Shown here piece by piece: positions 9,080 through 20,218 of a stretch of DNA of 64,000 bases. The notes below the pieces were generated by a model, which worked only from the letters and a program-made list of their open reading frames with translations, ran no database searches and was not told the origin of the DNA. Origin of the DNA: Cellulomonas sp. Root930 (lineage in GTDB: Bacteria; Actinomycetota; Actinomycetes; Actinomycetales; Cellulomonadaceae); assembly GCA_001429255.1 (NCBI GenBank), contig LMJI01000001.1, forward strand, positions 971,256-1,035,255, written 5' to 3'. The position numbers and the translations under genes were made by a program. Every line of letters starts with the position of its first letter. Position 1 is the first letter of the stretch.

Positions 9080-11070
9080 TGGTGGACGACGGATCCCGCA
9101 TCCTCGCCGGACGGTACGAGGTCGGCGAGCTCATCGGCCGAGGTGGCATGGCCGAGGTGCACATCGGGCACGACACCCGGCTCGGTCGCACCGTGGCCAT
9201 CAAGATCCTGCGCTCCGACCTGGCACGCGACCCCTCGTTCCAGAACCGGTTCCGCCGCGAGGCCCAGTCCGCGGCCGCGCTGAACCACCCCGCCATCGTG
9301 TCGGTCTACGACACCGGCGAGGACGTGTTCACCGAGCCCACCGGCGTCGTGGCGCACGTGCCGTTCATCGTCATGGAGTACGTCGAGGGGCACACGGTCC
9401 GCGACATCCTGCGTGACGGCCACGCGGTGCCCATCGAGGAGGCCGTGGAGATCACGGCCGGCGTGCTGTCCGCGCTGGAGTACTCGCACCACGCCGGCAT
9501 CGTGCACCGGGACATCAAGCCCGCGAACGTGATGCTCACCCCCACGGGCGCGGTCAAGGTGATGGACTTCGGCATCGCGCGCGCCATGGCCGACTCCGCC
9601 GCGACGATGACCCAGACGCAGGCCGTCATCGGCACCGCGCAGTACCTGTCGCCCGAGCAGGCGCGCGGCGAGACCGTCGACGCCCGCTCCGACCTGTACT
9701 CCACCGGCTGCCTGCTGTTCGAGCTGCTCACCGGCCGCCCGCCGTTCATCGGCGACTCCCCGGTCGCCGTGGCCTACCAGCACGTGCGCGAGGCCGCACC
9801 GGTGCCGTCGACGTTCGCGTCGGACGTGCCGGACACGCTGGACCGCATCACGCTCAAGGCGCTGGCCAAGGAGCGCGACGCCCGCTACTCGAGCGCCGCC
9901 GAGTTCCGCTCCGACCTCGAGGCTGCCGTCCGCGGCGGTGCCGTGGGCGCGCCGGCCGTCGGGGCGCTCGCCGCCGCGGCACTGATCGCGACCCCCGCCA
10001 CGGAGGCCACGCAGGTCATGGCCCCGCCCGTCGCCACGACGCAGGCGATGCCGCCGGCCACCTCGCCGTGGGCGTCCACCGGTGCCGCGGTCGCCACGGC
10101 CGGCCCGCCCGAGGAGGACGAGGGGAACAAGCGACCGTGGCTGCTCCCGCTGCTCATCGGGATCGCCGTCCTGGCCGTCGCCGGCATCGTCGCGCTGCTC
10201 ATCGCCAACGCGAACAAGAGCAACGCCCCGGAGCCGATCACCGTGCCGTCCGTGGTCGGGATGACCGCGGCAGCGGCCGAGGAGGCGATCACGGACGCCA
10301 ACCTGATCTTCGTGCGGGCGGAGGAAGCCTCCGACACCGTCGAGGCCGAGCACGCGATCAGGACGGACCCCGAGGAAGGCGCCGAGGTCACGGCCGAGGA
10401 CGCGATCACCGTCTTCATCTCCACCGGGCCCGCCAGCCTCGCCGTCCCCGACGTGTCGGGCCGCACCGAGCAGGAGGCGACCGACATCCTCACGGGTCTC
10501 GGCCTCGTCGTGTCCGCCAACCGGCAGGACGACGACAACCCCGCGTTCCCGCAGGGCCAGGTCACCAAGACCGATCCCGCGTCGGGCACGTCGGTGAGCG
10601 CCGGGTCCACCGTCACGCTCTTCGTGTCCACCGGCAACGTCCTGGTACCCGACGTGACGGGCAAGACGAAGGCCGAGGCGACGCAGATCCTCAACGACGC
10701 CAAGCTGCAGGTGAACACGTCGCCGGTCGAGTCCGCCACGCAGGCGCCCGACACCGTCGTCTCGCAGGACGTCCCGCCCAACACACCGGTCAAGCAGGGC
10801 CGGGTCATCAACCTGCAGATCGCCACGGCGCCCACCACGGCGACGATCCCGAACGACCTCGTCGGAAAGACGTACGAGCAGGTCGTGGCGCAGCTGCAGG
10901 GGCTCGGGCTGTCGAGCTTCAACCGCATCGACGACCAGTCCGAGTCGCCCGCAGGCACGGTGATCCGGACCGATCCCACCGCCGGCGACGAGGTCCCGCT
11001 GGACCAGCAGATCGACATCCACGTCGCGAAGGGACCGGGGAACAACCCGGTTCCCACAGAGACCCCCTAG
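9079..11070 (+). CDS. pknB: PknB: Ser/Thr kinase with four extracellular PASTA domains
   Basis: 663 residues. Two successive GTG codons (9079, 9082) could start it. The kinase domain has K42, HRD aspartate D145 and DFG, with an activation loop TMTQTQAVIGTAQY. A Thr/Ala-rich juxtamembrane linker leads to a transmembrane helix (~355-376, LLPLLIGIAVLAVAGIVALLI). Four PASTA repeats of ~67 residues follow from ~385, each opening with a VPxVxGxT-like motif (the fourth is IPNDLVGKTYEQ). PASTA domains bind muropeptides or lipid II and so couple wall status to phosphorylation. Last gene of the fhaA-pknB operon, followed by a strong hairpin. Confidence 0.95.
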   Translation: MVDDGSRILAGRYEVGELIGRGGMAEVHIGHDTRLGRTVAIKILRSDLARDPSFQNRFRREAQSAAALNHPAIVSVYDTGEDVFTEPTGVVAHVPFIVMEYVEGHTVRDILRDGHAVPIEEAVEITAGVLSALEYSHHAGIVHRDIKPANVMLTPTGAVKVMDFGIARAMADSAATMTQTQAVIGTAQYLSPEQARGETVDARSDLYSTGCLLFELLTGRPPFIGDSPVAVAYQHVREAAPVPSTFASDVPDTLDRITLKALAKERDARYSSAAEFRSDLEAAVRGGAVGAPAVGALAAAALIATPATEATQVMAPPVATTQAMPPATSPWASTGAAVATAGPPEEDEGNKRPWLLPLLIGIAVLAVAGIVALLIANANKSNAPEPITVPSVVGMTAAAAEEAITDANLIFVRAEEASDTVEAEHAIRTDPEEGAEVTAEDAITVFISTGPASLAVPDVSGRTEQEATDILTGLGLVVSANRQDDDNPAFPQGQVTKTDPASGTSVSAGSTVTLFVSTGNVLVPDVTGKTKAEATQILNDAKLQVNTSPVESATQAPDTVVSQDVPPNTPVKQGRVINLQIATAPTTATIPNDLVGKTYEQVVAQLQGLGLSSFNRIDDQSESPAGTVIRTDPTAGDEVPLDQQIDIHVAKGPGNNPVPTETP

Positions 11071-11077
11071 GTGGCAT

Positions 11078-11115
11078 GACGAAGGGGCCGTCCCGGTCGG
11101 GACGGCCCCTTCGTC
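11078..11115 (+). terminator. Bidirectional terminator between pknB and pabA
   Basis: Arms GACGAAGGGGCCGTCCCG and CGGGACGGCCCCTTCGTC are perfect complements around a 2-base loop. It lies 7 bp after the pknB stop and just beyond the end of the convergent pabA, so it probably serves both operons. Confidence 0.9.
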
Positions 11116-11121
11116 GTACGG

Positions 11122-11754
11122 TCAGAGGCGGACGAGCGGGTGCAGCCCCTCGGAGCGCGCCACGGCCTGGTCGTCGCCGCAGATCTCGAGCCAGTTGGCC
11201 AGCAGCCGGTGGCCACCCTCGGTGAGCACGGACTCGGGGTGGAACTGGACCCCGTGCAGCGGGAGGGTCACGTGCTGCAGACCCATGATGATGCCGTGCG
11301 CGGTGGCGGTCACCTCGAGCTCGTCCGACACCGTGTCGTTCACCACCGCCAGCGAGTGGTAGCGCGTGGCGGTGAACGGGTCGGGCAGCCCGGCCAGCAC
11401 GCCCTCGCCCTTGTGCTCCACCTGGCTGGTCTTGCCGTGCATGAGCTCGGGCGCGTGCGTGACGGTCCCGCCGAACACCTCACCGAGCGCCTGGTGACCG
11501 AGGCAGACGCCCAGCATCGGCAGACCGGCGTCGGCGCAGTCGCGGATCACCTGCATGCTCTGGCCCGCGTCGGCGGGCGTACCGGGACCGGGGCTCACCA
11601 GGACGCCGTCGAAGCCGGTCCGCTCGGCCACGGGCGGCACCGCGTCGTTGCGGACGACGACGGTCTCCGCGCCCAGCTGGTTGAGGTAGCCGACGATCGT
11701 GTAGACGAACGAGTCGTAGTTGTCGATCACGAGGATCCGCGTCACGTCACTCAC
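11122..11754 (-). CDS. pabA: Anthranilate/4-amino-4-deoxychorismate synthase glutamine amidotransferase
   Basis: 210 residues, a class I glutamine amidotransferase (TrpG/PabA type). It releases ammonia from glutamine for chorismate amination. The catalytic triad is visible: Cys in GVCLGHQALGE, and His and Glu in GVQFHPES. The N-terminal RILVIDNYDSFVYTI is typical. The mycobacterial gene in this same slot beside pknB is annotated trpG. No component I gene is visible, so the anthranilate and folate branches cannot be separated. Its start overlaps the end of the small membrane gene upstream. Confidence 0.9.
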   Translation of the reverse strand: MSDVTRILVIDNYDSFVYTIVGYLNQLGAETVVVRNDAVPPVAERTGFDGVLVSPGPGTPADAGQSMQVIRDCADAGLPMLGVCLGHQALGEVFGGTVTHAPELMHGKTSQVEHKGEGVLAGLPDPFTATRYHSLAVVNDTVSDELEVTATAHGIIMGLQHVTLPLHGVQFHPESVLTEGGHRLLANWLEICGDDQAVARSEGLHPLVRL

Positions 11755-11905
11755 CCACAGTCGTCTCGTTGAAGGGCATGAACGGCGCGACGGCCGGGAA
11801 GACCCACAGGAAGCAGGCGGTCAGGACCGCGAGTGCGGCGACCGTGAGGATCAGCACGCGCACCGCGGCGGGTCCGGGCAGCCGGTGCCACAACCATCCG
11901 TACAT
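11747..11905 (-). CDS. Small single-pass membrane protein next to the sortase
   Basis: 52 residues from the ATG at 11905, chosen because GGAGGG lies 7-8 bp upstream. An upstream in-frame start would add 14 residues without a good RBS. One hydrophobic helix (VRVLILTVAALAVLTACFLWVF) is flanked by an Arg/Trp-rich N-terminus and ends in NETTVGE. It lies 31 bp after the sortase gene and overlaps pabA by 8 bp. Its function is not recognisable; position suggests a sortase-linked accessory role, which is inference. Confidence 0.65.
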   Translation of the reverse strand: MYGWLWHRLPGPAAVRVLILTVAALAVLTACFLWVFPAVAPFMPFNETTVGE

Positions 11906-11936
11906 CAGCGCCCTCCGTCCCGCTCGCAGGTGACCA

Positions 11937-12740
11937 TCATGCGCCACCGACCAGCTCGGCCGGGATCCCGTCCGACGTCGGCGCCCAGTAGTCGAGCACC
12001 CCGTGGACGATGAACCGCTCCCGCGCCGAGAACATCGGGTGGCAGGTGGTGAGCGTGATCATGCGCTCGGTGGGGGTCGCACCGGGGTCGCCGGGGACGG
12101 GGGCGATCACCGAGACCTCGGACGGCATGACGATCTGCGTCGACGTGACCCGGTAGACGTACCAGATGTTGTCGGTGGTCCGGATGACCAGCGGGTCGCC
12201 CACCTGGAGCTCCTCGACCCGGTTGAACGGCTTGGCGTAGGTGGTCCGGTGTCCAGCCACCGCGAAGTTCCCGAGCCCGCCGGGCATCGCGGTGCCCTCG
12301 TAGTGTCCGGCGCCGAGCACGTCCAGCACCGTGGCGCGGTCGGTCCCCTGGCTGATCGGGCGCTCGGGCTCACCCACCCAGCGCGGCACCTGGATGGTCG
12401 CGAAGGTCGTCGCGTGCGGCGGCTCGGCCATCACCGGCGGCTCGTCGCGCCGCGGCGGGGCGATGACCGGTCCCGCGGGTGCCCCGGCGCTCGGCGTCGC
12501 CGTCGGGACCGGCTCGAAGGGGAGCTCGCGCACGATCTCGGCCTGCGCGCGGTTGCCGACGACGTCGGTCCACCACAGCTGCCACACGAGGAACGCGAAG
12601 AGCAGGACGCCGAGCGTGATGAGGACCTCGCCGATGACCCCGACGACCCCGTAGACCGTGTGCCGGACGCGTCCGGCCGCGGCCCTCTTCTGCCGCTCCC
12701 GCCGGGTGTCGGGCGACGGCTCGACCGTCGTCCCGCTCAC
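11937..12740 (-). CDS. Class E sortase
   Basis: 267 residues. A cytoplasmic basic N-terminus, one transmembrane helix (~33-55, VIGEVLITLGVLLFAFLVWQLWW), a Pro-rich linker and a C-terminal sortase beta-barrel. Active-site residues are visible: His in FAVAGHRTTY, Cys in TLTTCHPMF, and Arg in SARERFIVHG. Class E sortases anchor LPxTG/LAxTG-type proteins to peptidoglycan in high-GC Gram-positives. Start overlaps the stop of the DUF881 gene by 4 bp (ATGA). No obvious sortase substrate is encoded nearby. Confidence 0.92.
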   Translation of the reverse strand: MSGTTVEPSPDTRRERQKRAAAGRVRHTVYGVVGVIGEVLITLGVLLFAFLVWQLWWTDVVGNRAQAEIVRELPFEPVPTATPSAGAPAGPVIAPPRRDEPPVMAEPPHATTFATIQVPRWVGEPERPISQGTDRATVLDVLGAGHYEGTAMPGGLGNFAVAGHRTTYAKPFNRVEELQVGDPLVIRTTDNIWYVYRVTSTQIVMPSEVSVIAPVPGDPGATPTERMITLTTCHPMFSARERFIVHGVLDYWAPTSDGIPAELVGGA

Positions 12741-13567
12741 CCGTCAGCTCCCGGGGCCGACGAGCTGGGGGACGCGCGGTCCTCGGCCTCCGCCTCGGCG
12801 GCCTCGAGCCCGGGCAGGATCTCGACGCCGTCAGGGACGCTCGCGGACGTCAGCTCTGTCGCACCCGAGTAGGCCCCGAGCGCGAGCGGCTCCTCCGCGT
12901 CGATCACCGACCAGCCGAGCCCCACGTCGGCGGCGTCGCGCAGGTACGACTGCACGGCCGGCGAGGCGAGGAGCGCGCGGCGCAGCTCCGTCGGGTCGCC
13001 GATCGCGCGCACCACGTACGGCGGGGAGTACAGCCGGCCGTGCAGCTTGAGCACGTTCCCGACGCACTGGAACGCGCTCGTGGAGATCACCCGCTGGTCC
13101 ATGAGCTCCATGGCCTCGGCGCCCCCGGCCCACAGCGCGTTCATCACGGCCTGCAGGTCCTGCTGGTGCACCACCAGCACGTCGGGGCTCACCTCGTCGC
13201 GCCGCGGCGAGTCGGTCGGCGCGTCCTCGAGCTGCACCGTGACTCCCGGGCCGACGACGGGCACCAGACCACCCTCGACCACGTACCCGGTGCCGGGGGT
13301 CCCGGGAGGGCTTCCGCCGGCGGCGTTCTCGCTGGTCGTGAGGTCGTCGACATCGGCCCGGAGGGCGTCGACCTCGGTGGCGAGCCGTGCGACGCGGTCC
13401 GTCTCCACCTGGACCAGCTCCCGCAGGTCCTGCGGGTGGCGGTCGCCGGAGGCGCGGGCGAACTTCGCGTTGGCCGCGAACAGGGCCCCGGACAGGGCGA
13501 GCACCAGAGCGACCGACAGCGTCCCGCGCGCGACGACGCGGCGCGCGCGGTGCGGGTGGTCGGTCAC
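12737..13567 (-). CDS. DUF881 family membrane-anchored protein
   Basis: 276 residues starting at a GTG. One N-terminal transmembrane helix (~14-33) is followed by a coiled-coil stretch (LRELVQVETDRVARLATEVDALRADVDDL), then the DUF881 fold with GPGVTVQLEDAP, LVVHQQDLQAVMNALWAGGAEAM and PPYVVRAIGDP. Members occur in pairs or singly near crgA and sortase genes in actinobacteria and Firmicutes (the slot of Rv0012). No enzymatic residues are known. A division or wall-associated role is inferred from context only. Confidence 0.88.
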   Translation of the reverse strand: MTDHPHRARRVVARGTLSVALVLALSGALFAANAKFARASGDRHPQDLRELVQVETDRVARLATEVDALRADVDDLTTSENAAGGSPPGTPGTGYVVEGGLVPVVGPGVTVQLEDAPTDSPRRDEVSPDVLVVHQQDLQAVMNALWAGGAEAMELMDQRVISTSAFQCVGNVLKLHGRLYSPPYVVRAIGDPTELRRALLASPAVQSYLRDAADVGLGWSVIDAEEPLALGAYSGATELTSASVPDGVEILPGLEAAEAEAEDRASPSSSAPGADG

Positions 13568-13743
13568 GGACGGCTCCTCGGACGGGCACGGTTCGGGTGG
13601 GCACTACGCTAGGTCACGATGCGACGGGTCCGTGACGACGCGGCCTCGGTGCATCATCGACGAACCCTTCTCGACCACGCCGTTCCCCGCCGTGGTCTCC
13701 CGCGGCCCCGGGGCCGCACCGCTGCAGGACAGGAGCACCGGAC

Positions 13744-13992
13744 GTGCCTGAGTCGAAGTCGCGCAAGAAGGCGACGTACACACCGCCGCCCGCCAAGTCG
13801 ACGGGACCCAAGGTCAACGCGCCCTGGTTCCTCCCCGTGATGCTCGGGCTGATGATCCTCGGACTGATCTGGATCGTGGTCACGTACCTCACCCAGTCGC
13901 AGTACCCGATCCCCGGCATCAACCAGTGGAACCTCGCCATCGGGTTCGTCCTGATCATCGCCGGCTTCGGCATGACGACGCGCTGGCGCTGA
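13744..13992 (+). CDS. crgA: CrgA: cell division inhibitor/septation membrane protein
   Basis: 82 residues from a GTG preceded by AGGAG. A basic N-terminus (MPESKSRKKATYTPPP) and two transmembrane helices (~27-50 and ~63-80) separated by a short loop containing YPIPGINQWNLAIGF. This is the conserved CrgA arrangement. In Streptomyces CrgA restrains Z-ring formation; in mycobacteria it recruits FtsI and peptidoglycan factors. Divergent from the DUF881 gene across 176 bp that must hold both promoters. Confidence 0.94.
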   Translation: MPESKSRKKATYTPPPAKSTGPKVNAPWFLPVMLGLMILGLIWIVVTYLTQSQYPIPGINQWNLAIGFVLIIAGFGMTTRWR

Positions 13993-14014
13993 CGCTCCCC
14001 ACGCTCTGACTCCA

Positions 14015-14042
14015 GGCGCCGCTCGCACCCGCGGGCGGCGCC
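14015..14042 (+). terminator. Hairpin after crgA
   Basis: GGCGCCGC pairs with GCGGCGCC around an 11-12 base loop and is followed by TTCGTCG. It is 22 bp past the crgA stop. Confidence 0.65.
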
Positions 14043-14157
14043 TTCGTCGACCCCTGCGGACGGGTGACCGGTATGTCCGGCAGTGGGCGTCGTCCCCACC
14101 CTCGCACCACCGACGTCATCCCCAGCCCCGCGTCCTGACCTGCAGGAACGCGCGGAC

Positions 14158-14231
14158 TGTCCCCAGCGGTGCACAAGTCTGTGGATAACTACACGGGTGT
14201 AGTTCCACAGGTGTGGGCAACTGTGGGGACA
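14158..14231. other. Nested inverted repeat with a perfect DnaA box between crgA and the rhomboid gene
   Basis: The inner part (14187-14204) is AACTACAC-GG-GTGTAGTT, an 18-bp perfect palindrome with a 2-base centre. It extends through CTGTGG (14179-14184) and CCACAG (14205-14210) with a 2-base bulge. Outer arms TGTCCCCA (14158-14165) and TGGGGACA (14224-14231) also match. The left side contains TGTGGATAA (14180-14188), the exact complement of the DnaA box TTATCCACA. It lies between two convergent genes, so it is not an ordinary promoter site. Function unknown. Confidence 0.6.
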
Positions 14232-14271
14232 CGCACGACGGGGTCGGATCCTGCTGTGAGCGGCGCTGGGA

Positions 14272-15192
14272 CTAGTCGAAGGCGCCGACGGACGCGTACG
14301 TGAGCAGCGTGGCCACGAGCAGGACCGCGCAGAGCGTCACGGGCGCGGCGACGGCGACGAGCCGGCGTCGGGACGCAGGCGCGTAGGCGTAGGCCGCGGC
14401 GAGCAGCCCGCCGGTGACCAGCCCGCCGACGTGCGCCTGCCACGCGATGTTCGCCATGACGAACCCGAGTGCCAGGTTGATGCCGATGAGCACGAGGATG
14501 CCGCGGACGTCCCCGCCGAGCCGCTTGCTGACCACGAGGATGGCGCCGAACAGGCCGAACACCGCACCGGACGCACCGACGCTCGTGGTGGCCCAGCTCC
14601 CGGTCGCGGTGGCCAGCAGGACGGACCCCACCGAGCCGCCGATGGCCGACACCAGGTAGAGGGTGATGTACCGAGCGCGGCCGAGGGTGTTCTCGAGCGT
14701 GGGCCCGACGAACCACAGGGCCACCATGTTGAACACGATGTGCAGGTACTGCCCGGGGGAGTGCAGGAACGCGGCGGTGAGGAAGCGCCACGGCTCGTAG
14801 AACCCGAGGATCGGCGAGAACAGCCAGCGCCCGGTCCACGACGGCAGGACCAGCTGCAGGACGAAGCTGACCACGCACAGGCCGATGAGCGTGAGCGTGA
14901 CGACGGGCCGGCCGTCGTGCCGCACCCCGCCGAGCGCGGTGCGGGTGCTCGGCACAGCCCGGGCCGCCTCGGCCACGCAGTCGACGCAGTGCACGCCGAC
15001 CGCCGCCTGGCGCTGGCACTCCGGGCAGGTGGGCCGGCCGCACCGCTGGCACCGCACGTACGACACCCGGTCGGGGTGCCGAGGGCAGACCGGCGGCGCG
15101 ACCGGCGCGCCCGGCTGGGAGAGCTCGCTGATGGTGGTCTCAGTCCTCGACGGTGATCGAGTTGATGACGATGTCCTCGACCGGGCGGTCAC
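14272..15192 (-). CDS. Rhomboid-family intramembrane serine protease with N-terminal zinc ribbon
   Basis: 306 residues if started at the GTG at 15192, which overlaps the end of ppiA by 53 bp. That is the nearest standard start that keeps the Cys/His cluster CPRHPDRVSYVRCQRCGRP intact. A non-standard ATC at 15132, 7 bp after the ppiA stop, is another possibility. The membrane domain has six or seven helices, the catalytic Ser in GASGAVFG and the catalytic His in AWQAHVGG. Rhomboids cut transmembrane segments of membrane proteins. The substrate is unknown. Likely co-transcribed with ppiA. Confidence 0.88.
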   Translation of the reverse strand: MTARSRTSSSTRSPSRTETTISELSQPGAPVAPPVCPRHPDRVSYVRCQRCGRPTCPECQRQAAVGVHCVDCVAEAARAVPSTRTALGGVRHDGRPVVTLTLIGLCVVSFVLQLVLPSWTGRWLFSPILGFYEPWRFLTAAFLHSPGQYLHIVFNMVALWFVGPTLENTLGRARYITLYLVSAIGGSVGSVLLATATGSWATTSVGASGAVFGLFGAILVVSKRLGGDVRGILVLIGINLALGFVMANIAWQAHVGGLVTGGLLAAAYAYAPASRRRLVAVAAPVTLCAVLLVATLLTYASVGAFD

Positions 15193-15679
15193 CCGGGCGG
15201 ACTCGCGTCTTCTCGATGGCGTCGACCACGGCACGGCTCTCGTCGTCGGCGACCTTGCCGAAGATGGTGTGCTTGCCGTTGAGCCACTCGGTGGGCGCCA
15301 CCGAGATGAAGAACTGCGAGCCGTTGGTCCCGCCGACCTTGCCCGTGGTCGGGTCCAGGCGCTTGCCGGCGTTGGCCATGGCGAGCAGGTAGGGCTCGTT
15401 GAACGAGAGCTCGGGGTGGATCTCGTCGTCGAACGTGAAGCCCGGGCCTCCGCGACCGGTGCCCAGCGGGTCACCGCCCTGGATCATGAACCCGGAGATC
15501 ACGCGGTGGAAGACGACCCCGTTGTACAGGGGGTCGGTGCGCTCCTCGCCGGTGGTCGGGTCCGTCCAGGGGGTCGTTCCCGTGGCCAGCCCCGTGAAGT
15601 TCTGCACCGTGCGGGGCGCGTGGTTGGGGTAGAGCTCGATCCGGATGTCTCCGGCGGTCGTGTGCAGGGTCGCAAACAT
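15140..15679 (-). CDS. ppiA: Cyclophilin-type peptidyl-prolyl cis-trans isomerase
   Basis: 179 residues from the ATG at 15679 (MFATLHTTAGDIRIELYPNHAP). Longer in-frame extensions upstream are not needed. The cyclophilin core is complete: VFHRVISGFMIQGGDP carries the catalytic arginine and GTNGSQFFIS the substrate-binding residues. There is no signal peptide, so it is cytoplasmic. It catalyses proline isomerisation during folding. It sits at the same position as ppiA at the mycobacterial origin. A divergent gene starts 140 bp away. Confidence 0.95.
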   Translation of the reverse strand: MFATLHTTAGDIRIELYPNHAPRTVQNFTGLATGTTPWTDPTTGEERTDPLYNGVVFHRVISGFMIQGGDPLGTGRGGPGFTFDDEIHPELSFNEPYLLAMANAGKRLDPTTGKVGGTNGSQFFISVAPTEWLNGKHTIFGKVADDESRAVVDAIEKTRVRPGDRPVEDIVINSITVED

Positions 15680-15819
15680 GCGAGAAGTCTCGCACGCGAC
15701 CCTGACGAAGACCTTGGAAAGAGCGGTCGCGCAGGCCACGGGCCGAATACCACCCTGCACGGGTGCGCCCACGGTGGCAGAGTGGGACGCCAGTACAGCC
15801 GACGAGCCGGGAGCCGAGA

Positions 15820-16791
15820 ATGCCGTTCACGAAGAGCCCGAAGATCGACGTCGATACCGAGAAGCTGAAGGACCAGGCGGCCGACCTGGGCGCCACGCTG
15901 GCCGACGCCGCGCGGAGCGCCAAGGAGACCGCGGGCACCGCGGCGTCCAAGGCCGGCGACGCCGCGACCCAGGCCAAGGACTGGACCACGCCGCGAGTCG
16001 AGGCGGCCATCGACTGGCTGCTGCCGCGGGTCGAGCACCTGTACAAGGAGAGCGTCAAGGCGGCCGCCCCCAAGGTGGAGAGCGCGGCCGCAAAGGCGTC
16101 GCCGGCCATCGACAGCGCCCACGACAAGCTGGTGGACGACCTGCTGCCCAAGCTCGTGGCGGCCATGAACGACGCCGCGGTCAAGGCGGGAGCAGCGGTC
16201 GAGCACGCCGCCGACTCCGCCGCGACCCGGGGCAAGGGCAGGGCAGCTGCCCTGGCTGCCGCCGCCGAGGCGGCGTCGGGCAAGAAGAAGCACACCGGCG
16301 CCAAGGTGTTCTGGCTGCTGGCCGCGCTGGTCGGCATCGGCGCGGGGGTCGCCGCCTGGACCCGGTCGCGATCGAGCGTGGACCCGTGGGCAGAGCCGTG
16401 GGAGCCGACCGACACCGGGTCGGCGCACACCCGCGTGGGCGACGCCGCGGACGCCGTGGGTGAGGCGGCCGGCAGCGCGGTCGCGAAGGGTCGCGACGCC
16501 ACGCGCAAGGCGGCCGAGAAGGTCACTGCGGCCACGGAGAGCCTGTCCGAGAAGGTGGCGGAGGCGAAGGACGACCTGACCGAGAAGGTGTCCGAGGCGA
16601 CCGACGTCGCCAAGGAGAAGGTCGCCGGCGCGACGGAGGCAGCCAAGAAGGCCACCGCCCGTCGGACGTCCAAGCCGGCCGACACCACGACGCCCGTGGT
16701 GGTCGACACCGACGCGCCCGTGGCGGAGCCGGTGATCGACTCCCCGCCCGACCCCGTCAAGGACCTCGGCGAGGGCGACCGCCCGCTCTGA
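15820..16791 (+). CDS. Ala/Lys-rich coiled-coil protein with one central transmembrane helix
   Basis: 323 residues from the ATG at 15820 (MPFTKSPKIDVDTEKLKDQ). No enzyme family is recognised. Both halves are low-complexity Ala/Lys/Glu/Asp helices with 11-residue-like periodicity (for example AAEKVTAATESLSEKVAEAK), resembling LEA or apolipoprotein-type amphipathic repeats. A single membrane helix VFWLLAALVGIGAGVAAW lies near residue 165, followed by basic residues. It stands in the slot next to ppiA that cwsA holds in mycobacteria, but length and composition differ, so homology is not claimed. A strong terminator follows. Confidence 0.75.
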   Translation: MPFTKSPKIDVDTEKLKDQAADLGATLADAARSAKETAGTAASKAGDAATQAKDWTTPRVEAAIDWLLPRVEHLYKESVKAAAPKVESAAAKASPAIDSAHDKLVDDLLPKLVAAMNDAAVKAGAAVEHAADSAATRGKGRAAALAAAAEAASGKKKHTGAKVFWLLAALVGIGAGVAAWTRSRSSVDPWAEPWEPTDTGSAHTRVGDAADAVGEAAGSAVAKGRDATRKAAEKVTAATESLSEKVAEAKDDLTEKVSEATDVAKEKVAGATEAAKKATARRTSKPADTTTPVVVDTDAPVAEPVIDSPPDPVKDLGEGDRPL

Positions 16792-16806
16792 GCCCCTCTG
16801 ACCCGC

Positions 16807-16838
16807 ACGGCCCCCGGTCCTCACGGACCGGGGGCCGT
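16807..16838 (+). terminator. Terminator after the coiled-coil protein gene
   Basis: ACGGCCCCCGGTCC and GGACCGGGGGCCGT pair perfectly over 14 bp around a 4-base loop, followed by CGTCGTCT. It isolates the cellulase gene from upstream transcription. Confidence 0.88.
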
Positions 16839-16847
16839 CGTCGTCTG

Positions 16848-20152
<3,305 letters not shown>

Positions 20153-20166
20153 CCGGCGGCACGACG

Positions 20167-20203
20167 AAGGGCGCTCACCTCGCTGACCGGGGTGGGCGCC
20201 CTT
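20167..20203. terminator. Terminator between the convergent cellulase and hisF-like genes
   Basis: AAGGGCGCTCACC and GGTGGGCGCCCTT pair with a single G-T wobble around an 11-base loop. It starts 14 bp after the cellulase stop and probably serves both genes. Confidence 0.75.
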
Positions 20204-20218
20204 TCGGCGTTGCTCGGG

